Of a stretch of DNA of 34,756 nt, positions 16,502 to 23,343 are shown one piece after another. Under the pieces are notes generated by a model that saw only the letters and a list, made by a program, of their open reading frames with translations, was not told where the DNA came from and ran no database searches. Both the position numbers and the translations under genes were made by a program. The DNA is from an uncultured Mycoplasmatota bacterium (GTDB lineage: Bacteria; Bacillota_I; Bacilli_A; RF39; UBA660), in assembly GCA_947574215.1 (NCBI GenBank), contig CANPIX010000012.1:1-34756 (forward strand). The letters are read 5' to 3'. The stretch's first letter is position 1. Each line of letters starts with the position of its first letter.

Positions 16502-17671
16502 CTATTTGTTTTTTATTAAATATTTACTATTATAGCACAAAACGAACAAATACATAAAGTATTCATAAGAATACGCTTCTGTTAACATCATAACAAGAAA
16601 AACAAACATCGTAACAGATAGAATTTTAGAAACATCATGTTTTTTATATTTATACAATTCTTTAAAAGATGTAAATGCTATAAGAATTATACTAATACTT
16701 CCAATAATTCCCGTTTTATATAGAATCTCTAAAAATTGATTGTGAGCATGATAAGATTGTAAAAAATGCGTTTTACTTAGCCTATACAAGCGATCTTCAA
16801 TTCCATATCCCAAGAAAGGCTGTTCTTGTATAAAACCGATAACATAATCCCAAATATAGACTCTTCCTGTTAAAGTTACATCTCGATGAAAAACATTTAC
16901 AATAAGAGAAGAAAATAAATTTTGAATTTTAAACACAACAATGGAAAAAAATAAAAAAATAGAAGTAAAAACATACGTTTTTATATTGAAAAAAGAACAT
17001 TTTTTTAACAATGGTTTTACTAAAGAAAAAATACTAATTAGTAAAATTCCCACTAAAGAAGTGCTACTATCTACTAACAATAAAGAAAAACAGGAAATAA
17101 AAAGCAAAATATAATTTCTTAATGTCAATTTTCCTTTTTTATAAAAAGAATGTACATAACTTACAGCAATAGCAGGCAAAATAAATAATATATGTATGTT
17201 TTTATATCCTAAAAGCCAATTGTCTCTATACCCACTAGCATCCAAATACATTCCATTTGGATACATTAAAATACTAACAAAATTAAGAAGTATCAATGAG
17301 TAAAGTAAAAATTCTAAGGCTTCCAATAAAGAATCTATATGCGTTTTCATTCCTAAGTCTATTATTAGAGATAAAGTTAAAACTTGAACAATCGTAGAAA
17401 TACAACTTGAAATATCTCCATTATTAATTAAAGTAGAAAATAATAAAATGATTAAATAAAGCACAATAAAATAAATAATTTTAGACACTTTATTTTTTTT
17501 TAAGCTTAATCCTACAACAAAAAGAAAAGCAACATAAGGAAAATAATTATAAATTAAATTGATTGTTGGAAAAAACACTCCTAATGATCTAGGTTTAAAA
17601 AAAGAAAATAAAAGTATAAAATACAATAAAATCCATTTCCAATTTTTTTTCTTACTAACATCTGTCCCCAT
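16502..17671 (-). CDS. Repeat-unit polymerase, Wzy / O-antigen ligase family
   Basis: A 389-aa protein with about ten membrane helices and the Wzy_C-type extracellular loop LGYGIEDRLYRL...SYHAHNQFLEILYKTGIIG. The HAHN motif followed by a membrane helix is characteristic of this family (PF04932). It would polymerise flipped repeat units on the outer face of the membrane and is the only such protein in the locus. It lies 8 nt upstream of the GT2 start and 17 nt after the previous GT. Confidence 0.85.
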   Translation of the reverse strand: MGTDVSKKKNWKWILLYFILLFSFFKPRSLGVFFPTINLIYNYFPYVAFLFVVGLSLKKNKVSKIIYFIVLYLIILLFSTLINNGDISSCISTIVQVLTLSLIIDLGMKTHIDSLLEALEFLLYSLILLNFVSILMYPNGMYLDASGYRDNWLLGYKNIHILFILPAIAVSYVHSFYKKGKLTLRNYILLFISCFSLLLVDSSTSLVGILLISIFSLVKPLLKKCSFFNIKTYVFTSIFLFFSIVVFKIQNLFSSLIVNVFHRDVTLTGRVYIWDYVIGFIQEQPFLGYGIEDRLYRLSKTHFLQSYHAHNQFLEILYKTGIIGSISIILIAFTSFKELYKYKKHDVSKILSVTMFVFLVMMLTEAYSYEYFMYLFVLCYNSKYLIKNK

Positions 17672-17688
17672 TTTTATTCCTCACTTTT

Positions 17689-18489
17689 CTAAGAATTGTA
17701 ACTAAAACTTCCCGTAAATAAATTTTTTAAAGCTTTAAAAAACGACATATTTTTTTTGTACTCTTGGTGTTTTCGTATTGCAAAATCAAAATTAAATAAA
17801 AAATATAAATATTTATGCATTCTTTTAAAAGAAGCTCCTTTTGCCAATAAAAATGCATCATTCATTCCTTGGTACCATGTAGAAGGTCTTTTATTTTCAA
17901 TTTGGCATAAAACATAAGCATCACTTGCGATGTTCAAACCTCTTTTTAAACAATCCGATACAAAAATATTTTCTTCTCCTAAAATATATTTTCCAGATCC
18001 TGTTCCAAAATCTTCATCAAATCGAAAAGACTGTATTGAGCGGAAACGAAAAGTCAAAGATACTGAAGAAGCTCGAAAAAGATTTATTTGATTTAGTTTT
18101 TTGCCTATTTTTTTATTGAGTTTTCCATTTGGTTTTCGAATATTAAAAACAATTCCGTCTGAATTATTTTTCAAATAAGCTTCGGAGACTTTTTTAGGAT
18201 AATCTTCAAAAAAATGAATATCGTCATCAGTAAAAATTATTATATCTGTGTTTGGATCCACAAACTGAAGCGCTTTGTTTCTACTTTTGCTAATCCCTCT
18301 TTCTGGACTTGAAATAATTTTTACAACATGTTCATCTATTTTTATTTCTTCATAAGACTCCAAACTACATTTACATTGATTTATAAAAATAGCATCTGTT
18401 TTTAAATTCATTTCTTTGTATAATTTTCTTATGTTTTTATTATACATTGTTGCTACTAACACTTCAATTTTCATATTTACCCCATCCAA
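17689..18489 (-). CDS. Glycosyltransferase, GT2-like (GT-A fold)
   Basis: After MKIEVLVATMYNKN the motifs SPERGISKSRNKAL and DIIIFTDDDIHFFEDY (nucleotide-sugar and metal-binding DXD) are seen, then GEENIFVSDCLKRGLNI. This is a recognisable capsule GT2 variant that lacks the canonical SII..YN N-terminus. It is 266 aa long. The first ATG has an AGAGGA Shine-Dalgarno 8 nt upstream and follows the previous stop by 1-2 nt; an internal ATG (18474) is an alternative. The substrate is unknown. Confidence 0.8.
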   Translation of the reverse strand: MDGVNMKIEVLVATMYNKNIRKLYKEMNLKTDAIFINQCKCSLESYEEIKIDEHVVKIISSPERGISKSRNKALQFVDPNTDIIIFTDDDIHFFEDYPKKVSEAYLKNNSDGIVFNIRKPNGKLNKKIGKKLNQINLFRASSVSLTFRFRSIQSFRFDEDFGTGSGKYILGEENIFVSDCLKRGLNIASDAYVLCQIENKRPSTWYQGMNDAFLLAKGASFKRMHKYLYFLFNFDFAIRKHQEYKKNMSFFKALKNLFTGSFSYNS

Positions 18490-18490
18490 A

Positions 18491-19291
18491 TCATCCTCTA
18501 TAATTTTCTTTGTTTTTACGTTTGTAAATTCTCTTTTTTATGGCATGATAAGCGTAACCAACAAAACAGTAGCAAGATTTAATAAATGAAAGATTTTCTA
18601 TATTACGGTACAAATACCAGGTTCCTTTCATTGCTTTCCATTTATTACTTGATAAAGAATTAGGTACAACGCGATAATAAGACAAAACTTTAGGAATTCC
18701 ATAACAAGAAAAACCATTTTTCAATAGTTTGCACCATAAAGCCGCATCTTGTCTCCTTCTAAGATTTTCCATAGCCAAAATTTCTATTCCAACCATTTCT
18801 TTATTAATCATAACACCTACTGTTTGTATAATTGTGTTTCTTAAATAATAATTGTAAGTTATTTTTTTCGGCATTCTTATAACTTTATTTAAAGAATTTC
18901 CATTTTTATCTATTTTTTCATAATCTGTACAAGTAAAAGCGTAATTATTATCTTTCATAAATTGAACTTGGTATTCTAATTTTTCAAATGCCCAAATATC
19001 ATCTGCATCCAAATAAGCGATAAACTTTCCCTTTGCTTTTGCTAAAGCATAATTTCGAGCAATTCCTGCACCACTATTTTTCTTTAATTGATAACATTTT
19101 ATTCTCTTGTCTCGATTAGCAAATGATTGGGCGATAAAAAAAGATTTATCGGAAGAACAATCATCCACAATAATCATCTCAAAATTACTATAACTTTGTT
19201 TTAAAACGCATTCTATTGTCTCAGTTATCCATTTTTCACTATTATACATTGGAGTAATAATAGAAATAAGTTCGTCTTGACCCATATTCAT
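18491..19291 (-). CDS. Glycosyltransferase family 2
   Basis: A canonical GT2: ISIITPMYNSEKWITETIECVLKQ, MIIVDDCSSDKS, NSGAGIARNYALAKAKGKFIAYLDADDIW (DXD) and RRRQDAALWCKLLKNGF as the acceptor-side motif. Many family members with this build add the first or second sugar of capsule repeats. It is 266 aa long. It is the first gene of the long assembly transcript; AAAGGA lies before two possible ATGs (19291 and 19285). Confidence 0.88.
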   Translation of the reverse strand: MNMGQDELISIITPMYNSEKWITETIECVLKQSYSNFEMIIVDDCSSDKSFFIAQSFANRDKRIKCYQLKKNSGAGIARNYALAKAKGKFIAYLDADDIWAFEKLEYQVQFMKDNNYAFTCTDYEKIDKNGNSLNKVIRMPKKITYNYYLRNTIIQTVGVMINKEMVGIEILAMENLRRRQDAALWCKLLKNGFSCYGIPKVLSYYRVVPNSLSSNKWKAMKGTWYLYRNIENLSFIKSCYCFVGYAYHAIKKRIYKRKNKENYRG

Positions 19292-19326
19292 TCAATCCTT
19301 TGTATCTTTTCTTTTTTACTACATAT

Positions 19327-19335
19327 ATTATAGCA
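19327..19335 (-). promoter_or_regulatory. Extended -10 promoter of the main assembly operon
   Basis: TGC-TATAAT on minus (TATAAT at 19327-19332), with a poor -35 (TGGGAA) at 17 nt. It lies about 35 nt before the GT2 start and after the terminator of the phosphoglycosyl transferase gene. Confidence 0.55.
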
Positions 19336-19356
19336 GAATTTTTATTTTTTTCCCAT

Positions 19357-19383
19357 AAAAAATGAGCAATATCTATTCTGCTC
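19357..19383 (-). terminator. Terminator overlapping the phosphoglycosyl transferase stop
   Basis: On minus, GAGCA-GAATAGATAT-TGCTC followed by ATTTTTT; the stop codon at 19373-19375 falls in the loop. It isolates this gene from the downstream GT operon. Confidence 0.6.
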
Positions 19384-20050
19384 CATCCTTTTTAAAAACT
19401 TGAACAATTGTTTTCCCAATAATATCCAAATCCTTTTTTAAATTAAAATGAATACTATAATCTTTTTCAAGCATTAATCTTTTTTGAAAGGTTGTGTTAC
19501 TTCTTCCACTCACTTGCCAAATTCCTGTTAATCCAGGTTTTGTGGAAGTGATGATTTTAAAATACTCTCCCATATCTTCTTTTTCATAAGGTAAATAAGG
19601 GCGATTGCCTACCAAACTCATATTTCCCAATAAAACATTTATAAACTGAGGAACTTCATCTAAAGAAGTTTTTCGTAAAAAACGCCCCACTTTTGTAATT
19701 CTAGGATCATTTTTTACTTTTTTATTAATGTAATATTCATTACGAAAGGAAGGATTTGTACGCATTAATTCAATCAAAACTTCATCCGCATTCGGAACCA
19801 TAGTTCTAAACTTATACATAAAGAACAACTTACCATTCTTTCCTATTCTTTGTTGTTTATAAAAAATACTATGATAGTCTCTATTGTAAATAGAGACTGC
19901 TTTTATTATAAAAGCAATAGGAACCATCAAAAGAATACCAAATAACCCAAATAGAATATCAAATCCACGCTTTAATTTGACATAAATAATTTTATTGGTC
20001 ACGGTATCTACTTTTAAAGACTCACTCAACATCACACTATTCGTATTCAT
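19373..20050 (-). CDS. Undecaprenyl-phosphate sugar phosphotransferase (initiating PGT)
   Basis: The monotopic PGT core is complete: KRGFDILFGLFGILLMVPI membrane helix, YKQQRIGKNGKLFFMYKFRTMV, KNDPRITKVGRFLRKTSLDEVPQFINVLLGNMSLVGNRPYLPYE and TKPGLTGIWQVSGRS. It has no extended N-terminal membrane module, so it is the short (WcaJ/CpsE-core-like) form of about 225 aa. It starts polysaccharide synthesis by placing a sugar phosphate on undecaprenyl phosphate. AAGGAG (20057-20062) lies inside the track start, so the ATG at 20050 is the real one. It stands alone between its own promoters and terminator. Confidence 0.9.
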   Translation of the reverse strand: MNTNSVMLSESLKVDTVTNKIIYVKLKRGFDILFGLFGILLMVPIAFIIKAVSIYNRDYHSIFYKQQRIGKNGKLFFMYKFRTMVPNADEVLIELMRTNPSFRNEYYINKKVKNDPRITKVGRFLRKTSLDEVPQFINVLLGNMSLVGNRPYLPYEKEDMGEYFKIITSTKPGLTGIWQVSGRSNTTFQKRLMLEKDYSIHFNLKKDLDIIGKTIVQVFKKDGAE

Positions 20051-20091
20051 AACTTTCTCCTTCAAACAAATTTTTATCCCCTGTTAGCAAC

Positions 20092-20150
20092 ATTATAAAT
20101 CATTTTTTTAAAATTTGCCATTAGTATATCATAAAATTTACAAATGTCTA
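20092..20150 (-). promoter_or_regulatory. Tandem promoters of the initiating transferase gene
   Basis: P1: TAGACA (20145-20150), 16 nt, TATACT (20123-20128). P2: ATGGCA (20116-20121), 18 nt, TATAAT (20092-20097). Both face the PGT gene on the minus strand. P1 is the better match. Confidence 0.45.
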
Positions 20151-20154
20151 CAAA

Positions 20155-20177
20155 AAATAAGCAAAACATGCTATTTT
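20155..20177 (-). terminator. Possible terminator after the CmpB-like gene
   Basis: On minus AAATAGC-ATGTTTT-GCTTATTTTTT forms a short, bulged stem with a U-run, 12 nt after the CmpB-like stop. Confidence 0.4.
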
Positions 20178-20188
20178 TAACTACCAAT

Positions 20189-20950
20189 TTATGGATGTCT
20201 CTTTTTTGAATTCGATTTTTTTCCCTTTTCTTTATTCTTTTCTTTTTTATAGTCTCTAATTGTTTTCATTATATCAAATTCTTTGGAATTTGCATTTTTA
20301 AGATCTGGAAATGCCTCTAATAATCTCTTAGGATATCTTCTAAATTTTTCAACCTTTTCTCTTATAATTTTTTCAAGCATACCTGGAAGTTTAGCCAATT
20401 TCTCATTTTTTAATTCCTCACATATAATAAGACGATTTCTAAGGTTGTATGCAATCATAAACGAATAAATAAAATCAGCAAGAAAAATAAATAATAAACC
20501 ATACGCGATTATTTTTATACCTAAGGGTGAAAAACAGTTTAATACTTTTGTAACAATTTCATTTCCTGTATAAATAATCACCAAAGATCCAAAACCAAAT
20601 AACAAAGAATTAAATAAGAAAATACGGCCATGAATATTAAATTTTTCGTCCGAATAATCCCACCATTTATTGTGAAAAATTTTCTCTAACACAAAACTTG
20701 TAATGTATTCAATCGCAGAAGTAAGAATAGCTCCTAACACAAAAACAATAACAGGATCTTCTTTGAATCTTAAAAGCAAAAACAAAATAAATAAACTTCC
20801 TACCCCATAAATCGGACAATACGGTCCACACAAAAATCCACGATTTACTAATTTTTTTTGCTTAATACTTGAACAAACAATTTCACAAATATAACCCGCA
20901 AAACTATACAGCATAAAAACTAAAAACAAATATGGAAAATCCATTTGCAT
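20189..20950 (-). CDS. Membrane protein of the putative ABC-transporter type IV (CmpB) family
   Basis: The protein opens with YLFLVFMLYSFAGYICEIVCSS and NRGFLCGPYCPIYGVGSL, the clear signature of PF06541, and has five to six membrane helices. The C-terminus is cytoplasmic and very basic (KNKEKGKKSNSKKRH). Despite the family name no ABC component is nearby and function is unknown. The track start (21067) overlaps the promoter and spoIIIAH; the Shine-Dalgarno AGGTGA (20958-20963) supports the ATG at 20950, giving about 253 aa. It is divergent from spoIIIAH. Confidence 0.8.
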   Translation of the reverse strand: MQMDFPYLFLVFMLYSFAGYICEIVCSSIKQKKLVNRGFLCGPYCPIYGVGSLFILFLLLRFKEDPVIVFVLGAILTSAIEYITSFVLEKIFHNKWWDYSDEKFNIHGRIFLFNSLLFGFGSLVIIYTGNEIVTKVLNCFSPLGIKIIAYGLLFIFLADFIYSFMIAYNLRNRLIICEELKNEKLAKLPGMLEKIIREKVEKFRRYPKRLLEAFPDLKNANSKEFDIMKTIRDYKKEKNKEKGKKSNSKKRHP

Positions 20951-20969
20951 ATGCATCTCACCTATTTTT

Positions 20970-20998
20970 AGTATAACATGTATAAACTTTCTTGTAAA
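20970..20998 (-). promoter_or_regulatory. Sigma-A-type promoter of the CmpB-like gene
   Basis: TTTACA (20993-20998), 17 nt, TATACT (20970-20975) on minus. Confidence 0.65.
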
Positions 20999-21001
20999 TT
21001 G

Positions 21002-21031
21002 GCATAAAAAAATTACATGTACGTATACTTT
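21002..21031 (+). promoter_or_regulatory. Candidate sigma-E-type promoter of spoIIIAH
   Basis: GCATAAA (21002-21008), 15 nt, TATACTTT (21024-21031) resembles the mother-cell sigma-E consensus (about KMATATT, 13-15 nt, CATACAnT). A sigma-A reading would need a 19-nt spacer. In B. subtilis the spoIIIA operon is sigma-E controlled, so the match is expected. Confidence 0.45.
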
Positions 21032-21052
21032 AAGTAAGTTGGAGGGATTTAA

Positions 21053-21553
21053 ATGATAAATAAACAAGGGTTATGGTTCGTAACCTTATTCAGTTTAATA
21101 TTAGTATTAGGAATTTACTACGTTACGGTTAAAGACGACAAAAACATACTGGCAACAGCAGTAAGTGGATCAGAAAATAAGGAAGCCGAAGTTGTACAAA
21201 GCAATGAAAGCAGTATTTTGGTATCCCTTCGTGTAAAAGACGAAGAAGAAATGCTTCAAGAAATGGAAAGTTTACAAACAATACTTTTAGACAGCGAAGC
21301 AAGTTTACAAGAAAAAAATGACGCTTACAATTCATTACAAACTCTAAATGCAAACAAAGGACATGAAGAAAGTTTAGAAAAAAAAATAAAAGAGAAATTT
21401 AATTTAGAAAGTTTCATAAAAATTAAAAATGACCAAATAAGTATCACAATTGCTAGTAAAGAACATAATAATACATTAGCAAATAATATAATAAGAACTA
21501 TACAGGAAGAATTTGATACAAAAATGTATATTGTCGTAAAATTTCAAGGATAA
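21053..21553 (+). CDS. spoIIIAH: Stage III sporulation protein SpoIIIAH
   Basis: The N-terminus MINKQGLWFVTLFSLILVLGIYYVT matches SpoIIIAH (one membrane helix, then YYVT). The C-terminal half (from about residue 70) is the YscJ/FliF-like ring-building domain that binds SpoIIQ across the intermembrane space to form the feeding-tube channel. Length is 166 aa (the Bacillus protein is about 218 aa), with a shorter acidic linker. The Shine-Dalgarno GGAGGG lies 6 nt before the ATG. It is separated here from the other spoIIIA genes, which normally precede it in one operon. Confidence 0.85.
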   Translation: MINKQGLWFVTLFSLILVLGIYYVTVKDDKNILATAVSGSENKEAEVVQSNESSILVSLRVKDEEEMLQEMESLQTILLDSEASLQEKNDAYNSLQTLNANKGHEESLEKKIKEKFNLESFIKIKNDQISITIASKEHNNTLANNIIRTIQEEFDTKMYIVVKFQG

Positions 21554-21579
21554 ACCCTAATTTCTAGGCATATTCTCTC

Positions 21580-21606
21580 ACTTAAATTTTTATACTTCAT
21601 AAAATA
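21580..21606 (+). promoter_or_regulatory. Sigma-K-type promoter of gerE
   Basis: The -35 AC (21580-21581), 16 nt, then CATAAAATA (21598-21606) matches the late mother-cell sigma-K consensus (AC, 16-17 nt, CATAnnnTA) exactly. gerE in B. subtilis is transcribed by sigma-K, which supports this reading. Confidence 0.65.
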
Positions 21607-21642
21607 CAATAGATTTAAGTATAAAAGAAAGTGAGGAGGCTC

Positions 21643-21849
21643 ATGAAAAAAAGCATTTTAACGTCAAGAGAACAAGAAGTTTTCGAATTGCTCGTTTTAA
21701 ATAAATCAACTAAAGAAATAGCAGAATTTTTGGGAATAAGTGAAAAAACCGTACGAAACCATATTTCCAACGCTATGCAAAAACTAGGAGTAAAAGGACG
21801 CGCACAAGCGGTAGTTGAATTAATAAAACTTGGAGAAATTACAATTTAA
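21643..21849 (+). CDS. gerE: Spore-coat transcriptional regulator GerE (LuxR-type HTH)
   Basis: GerE is a 74-aa stand-alone LuxR-type helix-turn-helix that activates and represses sigma-K genes for coat proteins in the mother cell. The core here, KTVRNHISNAMQKLGVKGRA followed by QAVVEL, is almost identical to B. subtilis GerE as I remember it, and LTSREQEVFELLV precedes it. The track start is a GTG within which the Shine-Dalgarno AGGAGG (21634-21639) lies; the real start is the ATG at 21643, giving 68 aa. A strong terminator follows, so it is monocistronic. Confidence 0.92.
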   Translation: MKKSILTSREQEVFELLVLNKSTKEIAEFLGISEKTVRNHISNAMQKLGVKGRAQAVVELIKLGEITI

Positions 21850-21863
21850 AAAGAAAAATCATG

Positions 21864-21890
21864 CTCATCTTTAAAGATGAGATTTTTTTA
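21864..21890 (+). terminator. Terminator of gerE
   Basis: CTCATCTTTAAAGATGAG is a self-complementary stem followed by ATTTTTTTATTTTTTT. Confidence 0.9.
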
Positions 21891-21943
21891 TTTTTTTGGT
21901 ATAAAACTCTATTAAAAAAATAAAATATATTAGGTGATTTATC

Positions 21944-22894
21944 ATGTTAAAAAAAGGGATTATTAAACGAATAACGATTTCTTCTTTAGCTCTTCTTATC
22001 TTACTTATTACCTATTTTTTTCCTACCAAAAATGAAACAGAATTTCCACAAACTTTAAGTTATAGTGATGTAAAAACAAGTGCAATCTATGTTCTGGATA
22101 AAAACCAATTTGTCAGTCGAATCAATATGAAAATAAATAATAGCGAAACAATAGAACAAGCGAAAGAAATCCTTAGCCTTTTAACAATTAAAAGTAAAGA
22201 AAGTGAATATTTACCTACTGATTTCTATGGTCTTTTACCGGTCGGAACAAATATCCTAGACATTTCTTTTGATAAAGGATTGTTAAAAGTAGATTTTTCA
22301 AAAGAATTGTTAAATACTACGAAAGAATTAGAACGAAAAATGATTGAAGCCATTGTATACTCATTATTGGAATTAAACGAAATTGAAAACATTTTAATTT
22401 TTGTTGAAGGAAATCAACTTCAAGAACTACCCTATAGTAAAGAAAAACTTCCACCTATATTGAATAAAGATTTTGGAATTAACAAAGTATACGATATTGA
22501 TAGCATCAAAAATACCACCAAAACAACAATATATTATGGTAGTAAACTAAATAATTATTTTTATTATGTCCCTGTTACTTATGTAGAAAACAATCCTCAA
22601 GAAAAAATAGAAGTTATTATAGAAAAGTTAAAAACATCTCCTTTGTATGAATCACAATTAATGAGCTACTTGCATGCAAATGCAGAAATGACAAATTACG
22701 AAATATTAGAGCAAGAAATTAAACTAAGTTTTAACAATTATCTCCTTGATGATTTAACAAATGGAAATATTTTAGAAGAAGTAAAATATACGATATTTTT
22801 GTCTATTAGAGACACATATGGCATAAGTAAAGTGGAATTTAAAGTAGAAAATGATAGTCAAAACGTAAATTTTGTTATAAATTCACTTGAATAA
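21944..22894 (+). CDS. gerM: GerM-like sporulation/germination protein with two GerMN domains
   Basis: After a membrane helix (about residues 11-27) come two copies of the GerMN domain. The first spans about residues 45-165 (SAIYVLDKNQF ... LPVGTNILDISFDKGLLKVDFSKELL). The second spans about 190-310 (TTIYYGSKLNNYFYYVPVTYV ... KLSFNNYLLDD). B. subtilis GerM has two such domains, is exported and is needed for spore cortex formation. In contrast to the Bacillus lipoprotein no lipobox cysteine is visible, so anchoring is by the helix. Length is 316 aa. A possible weak sigma-E-like promoter (GTATAAA... AATAAAAT) precedes it. The gene sits with spoIIIAH and gerE. Confidence 0.85.
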   Translation: MLKKGIIKRITISSLALLILLITYFFPTKNETEFPQTLSYSDVKTSAIYVLDKNQFVSRINMKINNSETIEQAKEILSLLTIKSKESEYLPTDFYGLLPVGTNILDISFDKGLLKVDFSKELLNTTKELERKMIEAIVYSLLELNEIENILIFVEGNQLQELPYSKEKLPPILNKDFGINKVYDIDSIKNTTKTTIYYGSKLNNYFYYVPVTYVENNPQEKIEVIIEKLKTSPLYESQLMSYLHANAEMTNYEILEQEIKLSFNNYLLDDLTNGNILEEVKYTIFLSIRDTYGISKVEFKVENDSQNVNFVINSLE

Positions 22895-22915
22895 TACAAA
22901 ATAGTATTATATAAT
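22887..22915 (+). promoter_or_regulatory. Promoter of tRNA-Arg
   Basis: TTGAAT (22887-22892), 17 nt, TATAAT (22910-22915). The -35 overlaps the gerM stop codon. Confidence 0.75.
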
Positions 22916-22937
22916 CAATATGTCCTAGCTTGAGAAT

Positions 22938-23014
22938 GTCCCGGTAGCTCAGCTGGATAGAGCATACGCCTTCTAAGCGTACGGTCATGTGTTCGAATCA
23001 CATCCGGGACACCA
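22938..23014 (+). tRNA. tRNA-Arg (anticodon UCU)
   Basis: A 77-nt cloverleaf: acceptor GTCCCGG pairs perfectly with CCGGGAC; D arm GCTC-AGCTGGATA-GAGC; anticodon arm TACGC-CTTCTAA-GCGTA with anticodon TCT; variable CGGTC; T arm ATGTG-TTCGAAT-CACAT. The 3' CCA is encoded. Confidence 0.97.
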
Positions 23015-23025
23015 GATTGATACCA

Positions 23026-23042
23026 AACTCGAACTTCGAGTT
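23026..23042. repeat. Perfect 8-bp inverted repeat just 3' of tRNA-Arg
   Basis: AACTCGAA-C-TTCGAGTT. No U-run follows. It may be a 3' processing hairpin of the tRNA precursor or a protein site. Confidence 0.5.
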
Positions 23043-23051
23043 AAAATAGCA

Positions 23052-23076
23052 AACGGCTTGTCAAAAAGTCGTTTTT
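23052..23076 (+). terminator. Terminator of tRNA-Arg
   Basis: AACGGCT-TGTCAAAA-AGTCGTT followed by TTTATG. The loop contains the -35 of the next plus-strand promoter. Confidence 0.7.
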
Positions 23077-23086
23077 ATGTTATTAT
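23058..23086 (+). promoter_or_regulatory. Promoter of the plus-strand small RNA
   Basis: TTGTCA (23058-23063), 17 nt, extended -10 TGT-TATTAT (23081-23086). Transcription should start near 23093. No plus-strand gene lies downstream until 24254. Confidence 0.65.
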
Positions 23087-23107
23087 GAATATGTCAAGGG
23101 AACTTGC

Positions 23108-23149
23108 ATAAAATAAAAAGGAACATTCAATATGCCGATGTTGAGTGTT
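23108..23149 (-). terminator. Terminator of the 27-aa peptide mRNA
   Basis: On minus AACACTCAA-N10-TTGAATGTT is followed by CCTTTTTATTTTATG. It is the reverse face of the second hairpin of the plus-strand small RNA, so both transcripts share the structure. Confidence 0.6.
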
Positions 23150-23165
23150 GCCATTTAATTAGGTA

Positions 23166-23204
23166 CCACCTAAATCATTGGATGAGTTAGGTGGATTTCT
23201 TTTA
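23166..23204 (+). terminator. Terminator of the plus-strand small RNA
   Basis: The perfect stem CCACCTAA/TTAGGTGG is followed by ATTTCTTTTATATT. On the minus strand the same stem has no U-run, so it acts in one direction only. Confidence 0.7.
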
Positions 23205-23285
23205 TATTAGAGTTATAAATAACAATAATAGTAAAAGGAAGATAATAATTACTAGAGCAAAGATTAGCAAATCTTTATTGTTCAT
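23202..23285 (-). CDS. 27-aa hydrophobic peptide, candidate type I toxin
   Basis: Not in the ORF track. The peptide MNNKDLLIFALVIIIFLLLL... is a short polar N-terminus followed by a single, very hydrophobic helix to the C-terminus. It has a ribosome-binding site (GAAGG) that lies in a small hairpin CTTC-ATAAA-GAAG, a good promoter about 52 nt further upstream, and a terminator beyond a convergent small RNA. This is the layout of Firmicutes type I toxins such as TxpA, BsrG and Fst. A longer in-frame ORF (51 codons from 23357) exists but its ATG is upstream of the predicted transcript start. It could instead be another small membrane protein, for example of spores. Confidence 0.55.
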   Translation of the reverse strand: MNNKDLLIFALVIIIFLLLLLLFITLI

Positions 23286-23343
23286 TGTATCGCCTTCTTT
23301 ATGAAGTTTGGCTCCACCCAACTTATTAAATATTCCTAAAACG

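Larger units (their letters stand above)
23093..23208 (+). ncRNA. Candidate small RNA (antitoxin-like) convergent with the 27-aa peptide gene
   Basis: About 115 nt from a clear promoter to an intrinsic terminator. It has three hairpins: CAAG-GGAA-CTTG (a GNRA-type tetraloop, 23095-23106), AACATTCAA-N10-TTGAGTGTT (23122-23149), and the terminator CCACCTAA-N13-TTAGGTGG (23166-23194). TTAGGT just before can pair with ACCTAA in an alternative hairpin. The RNA is fully complementary to the 3' end of the convergent peptide mRNA. A possible 8-codon ORF (MPMLSVAI) follows an AAGGAAC element but is not convincing. I do not recognise it as SRP, 6S, T-box or a known riboswitch. Confidence 0.55.

Noticed and set aside
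20951-21067. N-terminal 39 residues of the track ORF 20189-21067
   Set aside because: They overlap the promoter and the spoIIIAH start, and the only good Shine-Dalgarno (AGGTGA) lies downstream, before the ATG at 20950.
23131-23157. Leader-peptide-like ORF MPMLSVAI in the plus-strand small RNA, with a terminator/antiterminator-like TTAGGT-ACC-ACCTAA
   Set aside because: No plus-strand gene follows for more than 1 kb, so an attenuator has nothing to control; an antisense RNA explains the region better.
23093-23208. T-box, SRP RNA, 6S RNA or known riboswitch
   Set aside because: No T-box AGGGTGGNACCGCG, no SRP apical motif and no metabolite-riboswitch consensus could be found by eye.
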